This document shows, in pieces, positions 36,149 to 44,458 of a stretch of 64,000 nucleotides of DNA. Source of the DNA: Actinokineospora inagensis DSM 44258 (GTDB lineage Bacteria; Actinomycetota; Actinomycetes; Mycobacteriales; Pseudonocardiaceae); NCBI RefSeq assembly GCF_000482865.1, contig NZ_AXWW01000010.1, positions 124,001 to 188,000 of the forward strand. Reading direction: 5' to 3'. The position numbers and the translations under genes were made by a program. Position 1 is the stretch's first letter; every line of letters starts with the position of its first letter. The notes beneath the pieces are model-generated. The model searched no databases, was not told the DNA's origin, and worked only from the letters and a program-made list of their open reading frames with translations.

Positions 36149-36994
36149 TCAGACCTCGGCGAGCACCTCGGCGCGCTTGCCGCCGCCGAGCACGCGTTCG
36201 GCGAGCGGCCCGAACACCAGGCCGATCGTCGCCCACAGGACGACCTGGGCGAGCACCGAGTAGAGCCGGAAGTTGGCCAGCGTGTCGGCCGGGAACCCCG
36301 GGTAGACGATGTCGCCCTGGGTGTTGCGCAGCGGCAGCGGCGTCTCGGTGGCCTGCTCGCCGAACTGCGCGACGTTGACCGACAGGTGCCCCAGCGACGG
36401 CAACAGGGCCATCAGGATGCCCGCGAGCAGGGCGAACACCAGACCGCCGACGAGGGTCGCGTTCCAGGCGCCCAGCCGCTGCGACAGCGTGCGCCCCACC
36501 ACCACCGCGACAACCAGGAAGATCACCGACGCGGCGACCATCACCAGGTACAGCGCGCTGCGCGTGCCGATCGTGTCGCCGTTGCCGATCGCGGGCGGGT
36601 TCGCCGGGTACTTCAGGAACGGCACCAGGTACAGGCTGAGGAACCCGCCACCGGCCACGAGCAGTGCCAACACCCGGGCCCTGACCTGCCCGACCCGCCC
36701 CAGTGACACGGTGTACACGACCGCGAACAACGCCCCCATGGCGATGCCGAACAGCACCATGCCGACGCCGATACCGAGGTTGCCCTGCAGGGCGCGGCTG
36801 AACACCTCGTGCTCGTGCCCCTCGACCTGGACACCGGCCGCCTGGTCCAGGGCTTCCTGGGCCTCTTCACGCCCCGACTCGTAATCAATCGCCGCCTGGA
36901 TCTGCGGCTCGGCGAAAACCCGGGCGAAGAGGAACGCCAACAGACCACCGAGCCCGCCCGCGAGCAGGCCGCGCAGGATGAGCTTCTTCTCCAT
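36149..36994 (-). CDS. cbtA: CbtA, cobalt transporter subunit
   Basis: Membrane protein of 281 residues with six to seven helices; the start [21 protein letters not shown] is characteristic of CbtA. An acidic periplasmic loop (about 37-62) includes EGHEHEVFSR, possibly metal-contacting. CbtA works with the small CbtB protein in predicted cobalt uptake for cobalamin synthesis. It lies 21 nt downstream of cbtB in one transcript controlled by the cobalamin riboswitch. Confidence 0.9.
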   Translation of the reverse strand: MEKKLILRGLLAGGLGGLLAFLFARVFAEPQIQAAIDYESGREEAQEALDQAAGVQVEGHEHEVFSRALQGNLGIGVGMVLFGIAMGALFAVVYTVSLGRVGQVRARVLALLVAGGGFLSLYLVPFLKYPANPPAIGNGDTIGTRSALYLVMVAASVIFLVVAVVVGRTLSQRLGAWNATLVGGLVFALLAGILMALLPSLGHLSVNVAQFGEQATETPLPLRNTQGDIVYPGFPADTLANFRLYSVLAQVVLWATIGLVFGPLAERVLGGGKRAEVLAEV

Positions 36995-37015
36995 TTTCGG
37001 TTGTCCCCGCCCGCG

Positions 37016-37225
37016 TCAGTGGCAGGGGAACCCGAGGAAGTGCCGCGCGTCGTGCACGAACTCGTGCACATGCGTGTCACTCCCGAACACCGACGTCGCC
37101 CCCTGGTCGACGCCCACGAAGTAGTACACCGCCAACGCCACGAACACGGTGATGCCAAGCCACAACACGGCCTTGGACACAGGCAGGACAACGGGGGTCG
37201 AACGATCGGCCGGAATGGTGGCCAT
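37016..37225 (-). CDS. cbtB: CbtB, small cobalt transporter subunit
   Basis: Protein of 69 residues: one transmembrane helix (about 18-38) and a C-terminal histidine-rich tail HVHEFVHDARHFLGFPCH that presumably captures Co2+. The start is ATG 37225 with AAGGAG seven bases upstream. It is directly downstream of the riboswitch and precedes cbtA. Confidence 0.92.
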   Translation of the reverse strand: MATIPADRSTPVVLPVSKAVLWLGITVFVALAVYYFVGVDQGATSVFGSDTHVHEFVHDARHFLGFPCH

Positions 37226-37264
37226 CAACAGCTCCTTCGGGATGACGCGTCCCTTGCGGGTGGA

Positions 37265-37375
37265 CCAGTGACAGCTCCTCGACCTGACTCGCCCGCCTCC
37301 CGACGGGCTCACAGTGGCGCGACCGTGCCGGACTCACACCGGCTTCGGGAAGCCATCACGCACCCGGCACCGTAC
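37265..37375 (-). ncRNA. Cobalamin riboswitch upstream of cbtBA
   Basis: On the minus strand the leader contains the diagnostic series GAAGCCGGTGTGAGTCCGGC, then ACGG, GCCACTG (the B12-box core, 37312-37318) and GAGTCAGG (37282-37289). Adenosyl- or methylcobalamin binding should shut off cbtBA, probably by hiding the AAGGAG site. Boundaries are approximate. Confidence 0.88.
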
Positions 37376-37496
37376 GTCCGCCCCGGTCAACCCGTCAATC
37401 CAGCCCGACTGAGGCACCCCTCACTTCGTCCGTTCGGCCGCCGCCACCCGACGCGGCCGGAGTCGCGTCGGGTGGAACGACACGAGGTCGATCCGG

Positions 37497-37712
37497 TCAC
37501 CACTGTTCCGGCGGAAGCCCGGCCCGCACGGTGTCCAGCGCCCGACCGATCACCGCGCGCACGGTGCGCGCGACATCCTTCTCCACCCCGACCAGGGACG
37601 AGAACTCCCAGTCTTCGATCTGCAGCGCCTGGGTGATCGCGTTCGACAGCAGCATCAACTCGGTGGCGGAGCAGGTGAGAATCGCGGTCGCACCCTCGTG
37701 TTGTACGTCCAT
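37497..37712 (-). CDS. Candidate immunity protein for the RHS toxin
   Basis: Small acidic protein of 71 residues, starting MDVQHEGATAILTCSATEL and predicted mostly helical, with no signal peptide, so it would act in the cytoplasm. ATG 37712 shares one base with the RHS gene's stop (TGATG). That position, directly after a polymorphic toxin C-terminus, is where cognate immunity genes sit. No database family is recognised. Alternatively it is an unrelated small hypothetical, but the coupling makes immunity likely. Confidence 0.7.
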   Translation of the reverse strand: MDVQHEGATAILTCSATELMLLSNAITQALQIEDWEFSSLVGVEKDVARTVRAVIGRALDTVRAGLPPEQW

Positions 37713-40700
37713 CACCTCACCGCCAAGAAGTAGTCGTAGCCATCCACCGGGCGAAACGCGGTTCCACCATCCCCAGCTCTGGGGTTGCGAATGACGATCG
37801 TCCCATCGTACCAATAGGCCGAGCGGCCACCGCCGAGCGTCTTGGGCTGACCATTGACGATGACGTCCTCAATGAGACGGGCGAACTCCTCCGGCCCGGT
37901 GATCTCCGGGTACTCACCCTGCTCGATCACGTGCTTCTCGTAGGCGTGGCCACCCGCGATCTCGTCTCCCGCCAACTGCGCCCGCAACCGCACGCCATTG
38001 GCGACGTTCTCCGCACCCGAGGTAACCCGCGGTGTGGCTGCCGCACTCGAGGAGACCGACCTCGCGGTCACCGCTTCCGCCGCGGCAGCCTGGGAGGTGG
38101 ACGCACCGGTTCCGGACTCGACAGCAGCGGCGACACCGCGAGCCGCCACCCCCTCGCCCGCACCCATGACGGCGCGACCCGCGAGCCCCGCGGCCGGTCC
38201 GACGACGAACGGCGCTGCGAAGCCGACGCAGTCGGCCACGTTCGGATCGCGGAAGCAGTCCACGGCCTGCTGGACACCGGTGATCGAGGCCAGGAAGTCG
38301 AACATCTGCTGGTGCAAGCTCTTGTCAGCAGGAGTGGGCTTCGCCTGCGGGTAGGCCTTGTCATACGCCGCCCGCTCCGCACGGGTTCTGGTGCTCGGGC
38401 CGACCGTGGGTCCCTTGGGTTTGGCGGGCGTGCAGTTCGCCCACGGCACCAGGGTCACCAAGAAGATGACGAACGGGATCTCGAACACGCTGTGATCGAT
38501 GCCCGGCCCCTGGATGGGGCTCTTCCACCGGATTGCCCCGTAGAACGCCTGGGTGTTGACCACCTTGTAGTTGCGTGGCCCGATCGCCTGCAGGTCGGCC
38601 ACGTACCCGCGAGCGGCCTCGACACCCTGGGCACCGATGCCCATCACGACGAGGAGACCGGTCGGGTCCGCCTTTCCCACTGGATCGTTGTCGGCGTAGG
38701 AGTAGCCGCACAACTGGTCTGGGTCGGCGGGGTCGAGCTCCGGGTCGACGCTGAGGAACCGGCCGGTGACCGCGTCGTACTTGCGAGCGCCCAGATCGGC
38801 CAGACCTGTGGAATCGTCCACGGGTTTGTTCAGGAACCCGTGCTTGTCCGGCCACGGACCGCCAGACCCGGTCCCGAGGGGGTTGCCGTACGGGTCCATG
38901 GTGCGGCGGGTAACCGCGAACGTGACTGCGTCGACAGCGACCGAGCTGGTGCCGTGCAGATCAGCGACCAGGTACTTGGGGTTGCCACCCGCCACCCGCT
39001 CAGCGACGGTGACGCCGCCGTGCTTGTAGTACCGGGTGCCGGTGATCACACCGGTCACGTTGTTACGGCTGAGTTCCTCGCCGGGCAGATAGACCGTCGT
39101 CTCGGACGGGGTGCGGCGGACCAACTGCGACCCGCTCGCGTCATAGGTGTACGAAGTCGCGCCGGACGGCGTGGAAACGCCTGCCATCCGACCCTCGTCG
39201 TCCCAGGTCAGTGTCTGGTTGCCGTGACTGGTGGTGTTGCCCGCAGCGTCGTAGCCGAACGAGTCGGTGGACGTGCCGGAAGGCCCGGTCGTGGTCGTGC
39301 TCGCGAGAGCGTGGGCCTTACCAGCTTGGTAGGTGTACGTGGTGCTGGTGTCGCTCGCCGTGCCGGTGCCGTGCTTGACCTGTCCGCTGCGCAAGCCGAT
39401 CGCGTCGAACGTCCACGAGAGCCAGTACGCGTCGGGTCCGCCAACGGTGGTCGAAGAGGGCGCGGCCACGCAACTGTCCGTCGCGGTCCACGCCTTTTCC
39501 AACCGGTTGAGGGCGTCATAGCCGTAGCACTGGGTGCGTACCTGACCAGAACCGACCGCGCCCTGGGTGTTGACCGACTTGGTGATGTTGCCGACCGCGT
39601 CGTAGCTGTAGCGGGTGTCGTCGACCTGGGTGGTCGATGCCGACGACACCGCCATAGTGACCTGCGTCGGTTTCCGGCTGTGCGCGTCGTAGTCGAAGCT
39701 CAGGTAGGCGTTGTTGCTGGACGGGCCCAGTGTGAACTGCTTCGGTTCCCCGTAACCGGTGTAGGTCGTCGCCTGCACGTACGTGTTGTAACCCGCCTCG
39801 GTGATTGGCTTACCGAAACGGTCGTAGCTGAACGAGATGACCTCACCGGGCAAACCTCCACCCGCGGCCGGTGTGGTTGAGCTCATCTGCCCGGTCGACG
39901 TGTACGAGTACAGGGTGGTGTAGAGCGCATTGAGACCGGTGACGCTTGCCGGGATCTGGGTGAGCTGCTTGTTGGGGTTGCCCGCCGTGTCGTAGGCGGT
40001 GACGGCGGAGATGAAGTTGCCGTCCGTGGTGTACCGAGTGGAGACGTAGGGAAGACCGACGCCGTTGGTGGCGCCGTCGTAACTGAACGACGCGACCTTG
40101 GCGCCAACCCCCGGAACGGTCCCCGGGTAGATTGCCGTCTTGCGGCCCAGTTGGTCGTACTCGTACGCGAGACTCTTGCCACGGGCGTCGGTGGTCGACG
40201 TGAGCAGGCTGGCGAGGTCGTAGCCGTAGGTGGACGTTCCGCTGTCCGGGTCGGTCTGGCTGGTCTTGCGGCCGAGGAAGTCGTAGTCGTACGACCAGAC
40301 GTTGCCGACGTTGTCGGTGATCCGGTCCATCAGGCCGGTAGTGGTGTAGCGGTAGGCCGTCGTCTGGGCTGTGCCGCCGGTGACCACGTCGCCGCTGACC
40401 GTGGGTGCAGCCGTGTACCGCAGGAGTTGCAGTCCGTGGCCGCGAGCATCGGTTACAACGGTCGTACTCACCCCGCCTGATGGTGCGATGGAGGTGGTCC
40501 GGTCACCGCCGTAGATCGTGCGGGTCTCGGTGACCTTGGTCAGGCCCTGGTAGGAGGCCTTCTTGACCTCTCGGCCGAAACCGTCGTAGCCGGTAATGGT
40601 GCGGTCGTCCACGTCGCTCGCCGTCACGATGACGTAGGACGTGTTCGGCGCGCCCGCGGTCAGGTACCGGTTGTTGGACCGGACTTCCCAACCGTGCGAG

Positions 40701-43700
40701 TCGAAGAAGTGATCTTCGACCAGCCTGGTGTTGTCGGCGGTCTCGGTTTGCGTCTGCCGCTTCTGACCGAACGCGTCGAAGAGCTCCACGGTCGTCGTCT
40801 GGAACAACCCGGTCCCGGTGTCGACGAGTTTGTGCGCGGTGATGGCGGACTGGGCATTGGTGCGCTGCAGGTACTCGTAACTCACCGTCGGGAGACCGGA
40901 CCTCGGCCTGCCCGGCTGCCACCCCGACACCAGCCGACCAAGCGCGTCATAGGCCATCTCGGTCCGGCGGCCACCCACGTCAACACTCGCGATGGTCTTC
41001 CCGCGGGCGGGCTCCACCTCAACACTGGACGTCTGCGACTTGGCGTTGGTCGTCACGGTCTTGGACAGCACCCCGCCATCAGCAGGTGTGTACGCCGTGG
41101 AGGTGACGAAGCCGCGCTGGTCGGTGGTCGAGGTGGTGCGGCCGGACGCGTCGAACGTGGCGGCACCGGACGCGGTCCAGGTCGGCACGCCACCGCTGTA
41201 GGCGGTGATCGTCTCGGTCTTGGTGATGTCTCCCGCCCCGGGCACCGCACCCGCGACCGTGCTCCCGTCGAAGTAGGTCCGGGCACCGCTGAGCAACGGG
41301 GTTGGGCTGCTGCCGTTGGTGGGACAGTCCTGCTGGGACACCAGGACCTGGCTGATCCGCGACCTGATCCACGACGTGGTGTTGTCCGCGTACGTCCGTG
41401 TCGTGCAGATCGATGGCAGCCCGTCTGCGGTCTCGGTGGTCGAAACCGGCCGACCCGCGGAGTCGTACCGGTAACTGGTTCCGACCGTCCGATTGCCACC
41501 CACGGCGAGTGCCGTGATGGTGCGGGTGCGGTCCACTCCGATCAGTACCGCCCGCTCCGGATCCAGCCCGGTGCGATTGCGAGTCGCCGTAGCCGCACCG
41601 ATGGTCACCGGGTTGGTGATCTTCGAAGAGACTCGCGCGCCACCGTCGCCGTTGAAGTCCTGCACCTCCAGGACCGTTCCGGCGAACAGGTCGTTGTCGG
41701 GCACGGACTCGCTGACCGAGTTGGTCACCGCCACCGAGCGGTGCGCGTTGCCCGGCAAGACATCCTGGTCCATGCCGGTGAAGTACGTGGTGCGAGTCAA
41801 CGTGCGCTGGTCGGGAACAGCGTCGATGGAATAGTTGGAGTCACCTGTGCGAACCTCGACGGTTCGATAGCCACGGAACTGGCCGTATGTGCGGTACTCC
41901 GGCTTCACCAGCTCGTTGTCGTCGTAGTGCCAAGCCGCTCCGCCGAGGTAGGCGTAGTCGGTCACCTGGTCCGGTGACCGGCCGGTGTCCGGGTTCTGGC
42001 CGGGCGGCGGCGTGCCCGCATCGCTCGCCACGACCCTGGTCACCACGTACTTGTGGAAGAAGTCGAGAGTCGGATTCTGGTTCCCGGGAAGGGTTCGGTA
42101 GACGGGGAAACACCGGCTGGTGTTGGTGGAAACGTTCGTCGGCACGGTCAACGCGGTGCAGTCCGCGAGGCTGTAAGTCACCTTGATCGTGCCGCCGGTG
42201 TCGGTGGTGACATCCGTCAGCCGCCAATGCGGCATGCCGGACTGGTTGCCGTAGCCCTGGACGTGGTTGTCGTAGGACTGGCTGGTGAAGGTGATCGCGG
42301 GCTGGGTGATGGAGGTCCCGCCGCTGTAACCGGTGTGTGTGATCGAGTCAAGGCGGAGTTCGGAGTCGCTCAGTTCCGGGAGGGACTGTCCCAGTTGGAA
42401 CGAGTCGACGGTCACCGGGCCCGTGCCCGCGTTGTACTGGGTGGTGATGGTGGTCAGGCGCTTGCGGGACCAGAAGCTGGGCGCGTGGTTGGTGCAGGTG
42501 GAACCGGAGGCACAGTTCTGGTCGACCGGGACGTCCGGCCAGCGCAGGGCGTTGGCGGTGGTGAACTGGTTGTCCGCACAGGTGAACGCGCCCGCGGGGG
42601 TGCAGCGCTCGGCGGTGGTGAACACGACCTGGTTCGGGACGGTCTGGGTGTAGATCGAGCCGCCGATCTCGCGGAGGCCGTAGTCGACGCGCTTGAGGGT
42701 GCCGCCGCGGGTGTAGGAGACGGCGGTGTTCAGCTTGTTGGCGCCGTAGTAGTTGGTCTCGCGGTCGTAGTAGTACGCGCTGGTGTTGCCATGCGTGTCG
42801 CGGACGAAGTCGAGGTTCCAGCGCCAGGCCTGGGCGCAGGACGACTGGGCGAAACCGGCGGAGTTGTAGCAGGGGTCGGTGGAACGCGGGCCGTAGACGG
42901 GAACCGTCCAGGCGGAGTTGGTGCGTTCCTGGTTGGTGAAGCCGGGACCGCGTTCCTTGCCGAAGAAGTACTGGGTGCCGTCGGTCGTCGTGACCTTCCA
43001 GTACTCACCGTTGCGCGCGCCGTTGTTGCCCGGTGCCGTGTCGGTGACGAGCTCGACCCGGGAACCGTCGTCGGTGCGCGGGTGCCAGGCGCCGGTCGTG
43101 TCATCGCGGACGAGGGTGACGGTCTGGCTGCCCAGGTTCATCGTCACCAGTTGACCGGCCCAGCACAGGTCGTCGGTCTGCTGGGCGGCGGGCAGCGTCT
43201 TGTCGTCGGAACACTGCCGGTACGTGCGTTCGATGTAGCCCGGCTGGTAGTCCCAGCCCTGACCGATCCAGGAGGTCTGGTTGTTCGTGGTGGACGTGCG
43301 ACCGTCGACGGCGGCGGAGTTGTAGTTCAGCGAGATCGACGGCGTGACCCCGGCGCCCGCGGCGGCGGGCGGCACGGCAACCGGGTAGTTCCACGAGAAG
43401 GCACCGGAGTTGGCCGTCACCGACCAGCTGCCGGACGGGGACAGCGGGGTGGCGGCGAAGCTGCCGGTCGAGCCGGACACATCGGCGACAGCGGCCAGCA
43501 CGATCGGCGTGGGAGCCGACTTGGCTGACGCGGCGGGAGCAGTGGGGGTGACGTCGGCGGACAGAACCTGTGCCACACCGTCATTACGCGATGGCAGCGG
43601 TGTCCTGGTGCGACAGTCGGCGACGTCCGGAGTTGTCAACGCACACGCGGGCAGCTGGACCAGGCGCAGCCGGTCGGCGTAGCCGGCACCCAGCACGTCC

Positions 43701-44227
43701 CGGAACCCGGAGTAGTCGAGACCGATCGACAGCGGACCGGGGTCGGCGGTGGACGCGGCGGCCACGGAGAAGAGGACACCGGCCACACCAGCGTGCTCGG
43801 TCTTCGCCTGGTCGGCGACCGTTACGTGCACGGAACCGTTGACAGGTGGCGCTTTCGCCGCCTTATCTGCTTTGCCGGTGTCGCGCGCGGTCACCAGCAC
43901 CGGCAGCCCGGCGACCTTGGCGGCCGCCTTGGCCTGCGCGGGCGACACGTCGCCCTCGCCCGCTGCGGGCCAGGTGACGGCCGCGGACCTGGCGCGCTCC
44001 ACCGTGACCGGCTTGCGCGCCTGCACGGACTTAGCGATGTCGACCCGAACCAGCTTGTCGGCGGTCACCGCGGGCGCGCGTCCCTTGGGCGCCGCAACCG
44101 CGCTCGGCGGAATGGCGAGCAAAGTCGTGGTGACAATGGTGGCGAGCAACGCCGCCAAGTACCTTCTGGTTACTCGTTCACCGCGCGAGCGCGTGGAGAC
44201 AGCACGAAACGACATCCAGTTGAACAC
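37712..44227 (-). CDS. Giant secreted RHS/YD-repeat polymorphic toxin
   Basis: Protein of 2,171 residues. Order: Sec signal (about 1-46, ending AVAAPKG); an N-terminal SpvB-like beta region (about 270-650, SWSVTANSGAFSWNYPV, PSISLNYNSAAVDGR); many YD repeats (about 950-1800, such as YDALGRLVS, YDFLGRKTSQ, YEYDQLGRKTA); the RHS core ending YDAVTGRFLSVDPELDP and YSYADNDPVGKADPTG, the usual autocleavage boundary; a linker; and a toxin tip of about 110 residues. The tip (GGHAYEKHVIEQGEYP, later TIVIRNPRAGDGGTAFRP) looks like a small nuclease of the BECR type with His as a candidate catalytic residue (inference). GTG 44227 or ATG 44215 is the start. The immunity gene overlaps the stop. Confidence 0.9.
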   Translation of the reverse strand: MFNWMSFRAVSTRSRGERVTRRYLAALLATIVTTTLLAIPPSAVAAPKGRAPAVTADKLVRVDIAKSVQARKPVTVERARSAAVTWPAAGEGDVSPAQAKAAAKVAGLPVLVTARDTGKADKAAKAPPVNGSVHVTVADQAKTEHAGVAGVLFSVAAASTADPGPLSIGLDYSGFRDVLGAGYADRLRLVQLPACALTTPDVADCRTRTPLPSRNDGVAQVLSADVTPTAPAASAKSAPTPIVLAAVADVSGSTGSFAATPLSPSGSWSVTANSGAFSWNYPVAVPPAAAGAGVTPSISLNYNSAAVDGRTSTTNNQTSWIGQGWDYQPGYIERTYRQCSDDKTLPAAQQTDDLCWAGQLVTMNLGSQTVTLVRDDTTGAWHPRTDDGSRVELVTDTAPGNNGARNGEYWKVTTTDGTQYFFGKERGPGFTNQERTNSAWTVPVYGPRSTDPCYNSAGFAQSSCAQAWRWNLDFVRDTHGNTSAYYYDRETNYYGANKLNTAVSYTRGGTLKRVDYGLREIGGSIYTQTVPNQVVFTTAERCTPAGAFTCADNQFTTANALRWPDVPVDQNCASGSTCTNHAPSFWSRKRLTTITTQYNAGTGPVTVDSFQLGQSLPELSDSELRLDSITHTGYSGGTSITQPAITFTSQSYDNHVQGYGNQSGMPHWRLTDVTTDTGGTIKVTYSLADCTALTVPTNVSTNTSRCFPVYRTLPGNQNPTLDFFHKYVVTRVVASDAGTPPPGQNPDTGRSPDQVTDYAYLGGAAWHYDDNELVKPEYRTYGQFRGYRTVEVRTGDSNYSIDAVPDQRTLTRTTYFTGMDQDVLPGNAHRSVAVTNSVSESVPDNDLFAGTVLEVQDFNGDGGARVSSKITNPVTIGAATATRNRTGLDPERAVLIGVDRTRTITALAVGGNRTVGTSYRYDSAGRPVSTTETADGLPSICTTRTYADNTTSWIRSRISQVLVSQQDCPTNGSSPTPLLSGARTYFDGSTVAGAVPGAGDITKTETITAYSGGVPTWTASGAATFDASGRTTSTTDQRGFVTSTAYTPADGGVLSKTVTTNAKSQTSSVEVEPARGKTIASVDVGGRRTEMAYDALGRLVSGWQPGRPRSGLPTVSYEYLQRTNAQSAITAHKLVDTGTGLFQTTTVELFDAFGQKRQTQTETADNTRLVEDHFFDSHGWEVRSNNRYLTAGAPNTSYVIVTASDVDDRTITGYDGFGREVKKASYQGLTKVTETRTIYGGDRTTSIAPSGGVSTTVVTDARGHGLQLLRYTAAPTVSGDVVTGGTAQTTAYRYTTTGLMDRITDNVGNVWSYDYDFLGRKTSQTDPDSGTSTYGYDLASLLTSTTDARGKSLAYEYDQLGRKTAIYPGTVPGVGAKVASFSYDGATNGVGLPYVSTRYTTDGNFISAVTAYDTAGNPNKQLTQIPASVTGLNALYTTLYSYTSTGQMSSTTPAAGGGLPGEVISFSYDRFGKPITEAGYNTYVQATTYTGYGEPKQFTLGPSSNNAYLSFDYDAHSRKPTQVTMAVSSASTTQVDDTRYSYDAVGNITKSVNTQGAVGSGQVRTQCYGYDALNRLEKAWTATDSCVAAPSSTTVGGPDAYWLSWTFDAIGLRSGQVKHGTGTASDTSTTYTYQAGKAHALASTTTTGPSGTSTDSFGYDAAGNTTSHGNQTLTWDDEGRMAGVSTPSGATSYTYDASGSQLVRRTPSETTVYLPGEELSRNNVTGVITGTRYYKHGGVTVAERVAGGNPKYLVADLHGTSSVAVDAVTFAVTRRTMDPYGNPLGTGSGGPWPDKHGFLNKPVDDSTGLADLGARKYDAVTGRFLSVDPELDPADPDQLCGYSYADNDPVGKADPTGLLVVMGIGAQGVEAARGYVADLQAIGPRNYKVVNTQAFYGAIRWKSPIQGPGIDHSVFEIPFVIFLVTLVPWANCTPAKPKGPTVGPSTRTRAERAAYDKAYPQAKPTPADKSLHQQMFDFLASITGVQQAVDCFRDPNVADCVGFAAPFVVGPAAGLAGRAVMGAGEGVAARGVAAAVESGTGASTSQAAAAEAVTARSVSSSAAATPRVTSGAENVANGVRLRAQLAGDEIAGGHAYEKHVIEQGEYPEITGPEEFARLIEDVIVNGQPKTLGGGRSAYWYDGTIVIRNPRAGDGGTAFRPVDGYDYFLAVR

Positions 44228-44458
44228 ATCGCCCCCAGCGCGAGTTCGTAGCCAACCAGGAGGACTTTACGAACTCGTGCCGCCTGCCATGAGCGCCGAA
44301 CGGCGTAATTCGGCCAACCGTCCGCGTTCCCGCCGGTCAGCCGGGTTCGACTACACGTGTTGTACGTTACGCCGACCAGCCGCTGCCGCCGGGCGGGCTT
44401 TACGGCTACTGTCCGCCCCGTTTACCTGTGTCGCAGCGCAAAGTCTCCTGGGGGTTCC

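Noticed and set aside
42053-43528. 491-codon plus-strand frame opposite the RHS gene
   Set aside because: Val/Gly/Arg-rich with no motif; the RHS frame has continuous YD repeats.
37712-44227. RHS protein as a possible nonribosomal peptide synthetase or adhesin
   Set aside because: YD repeats, RHS core boundary and variable toxin tip with an adjacent small gene identify it as a polymorphic toxin.
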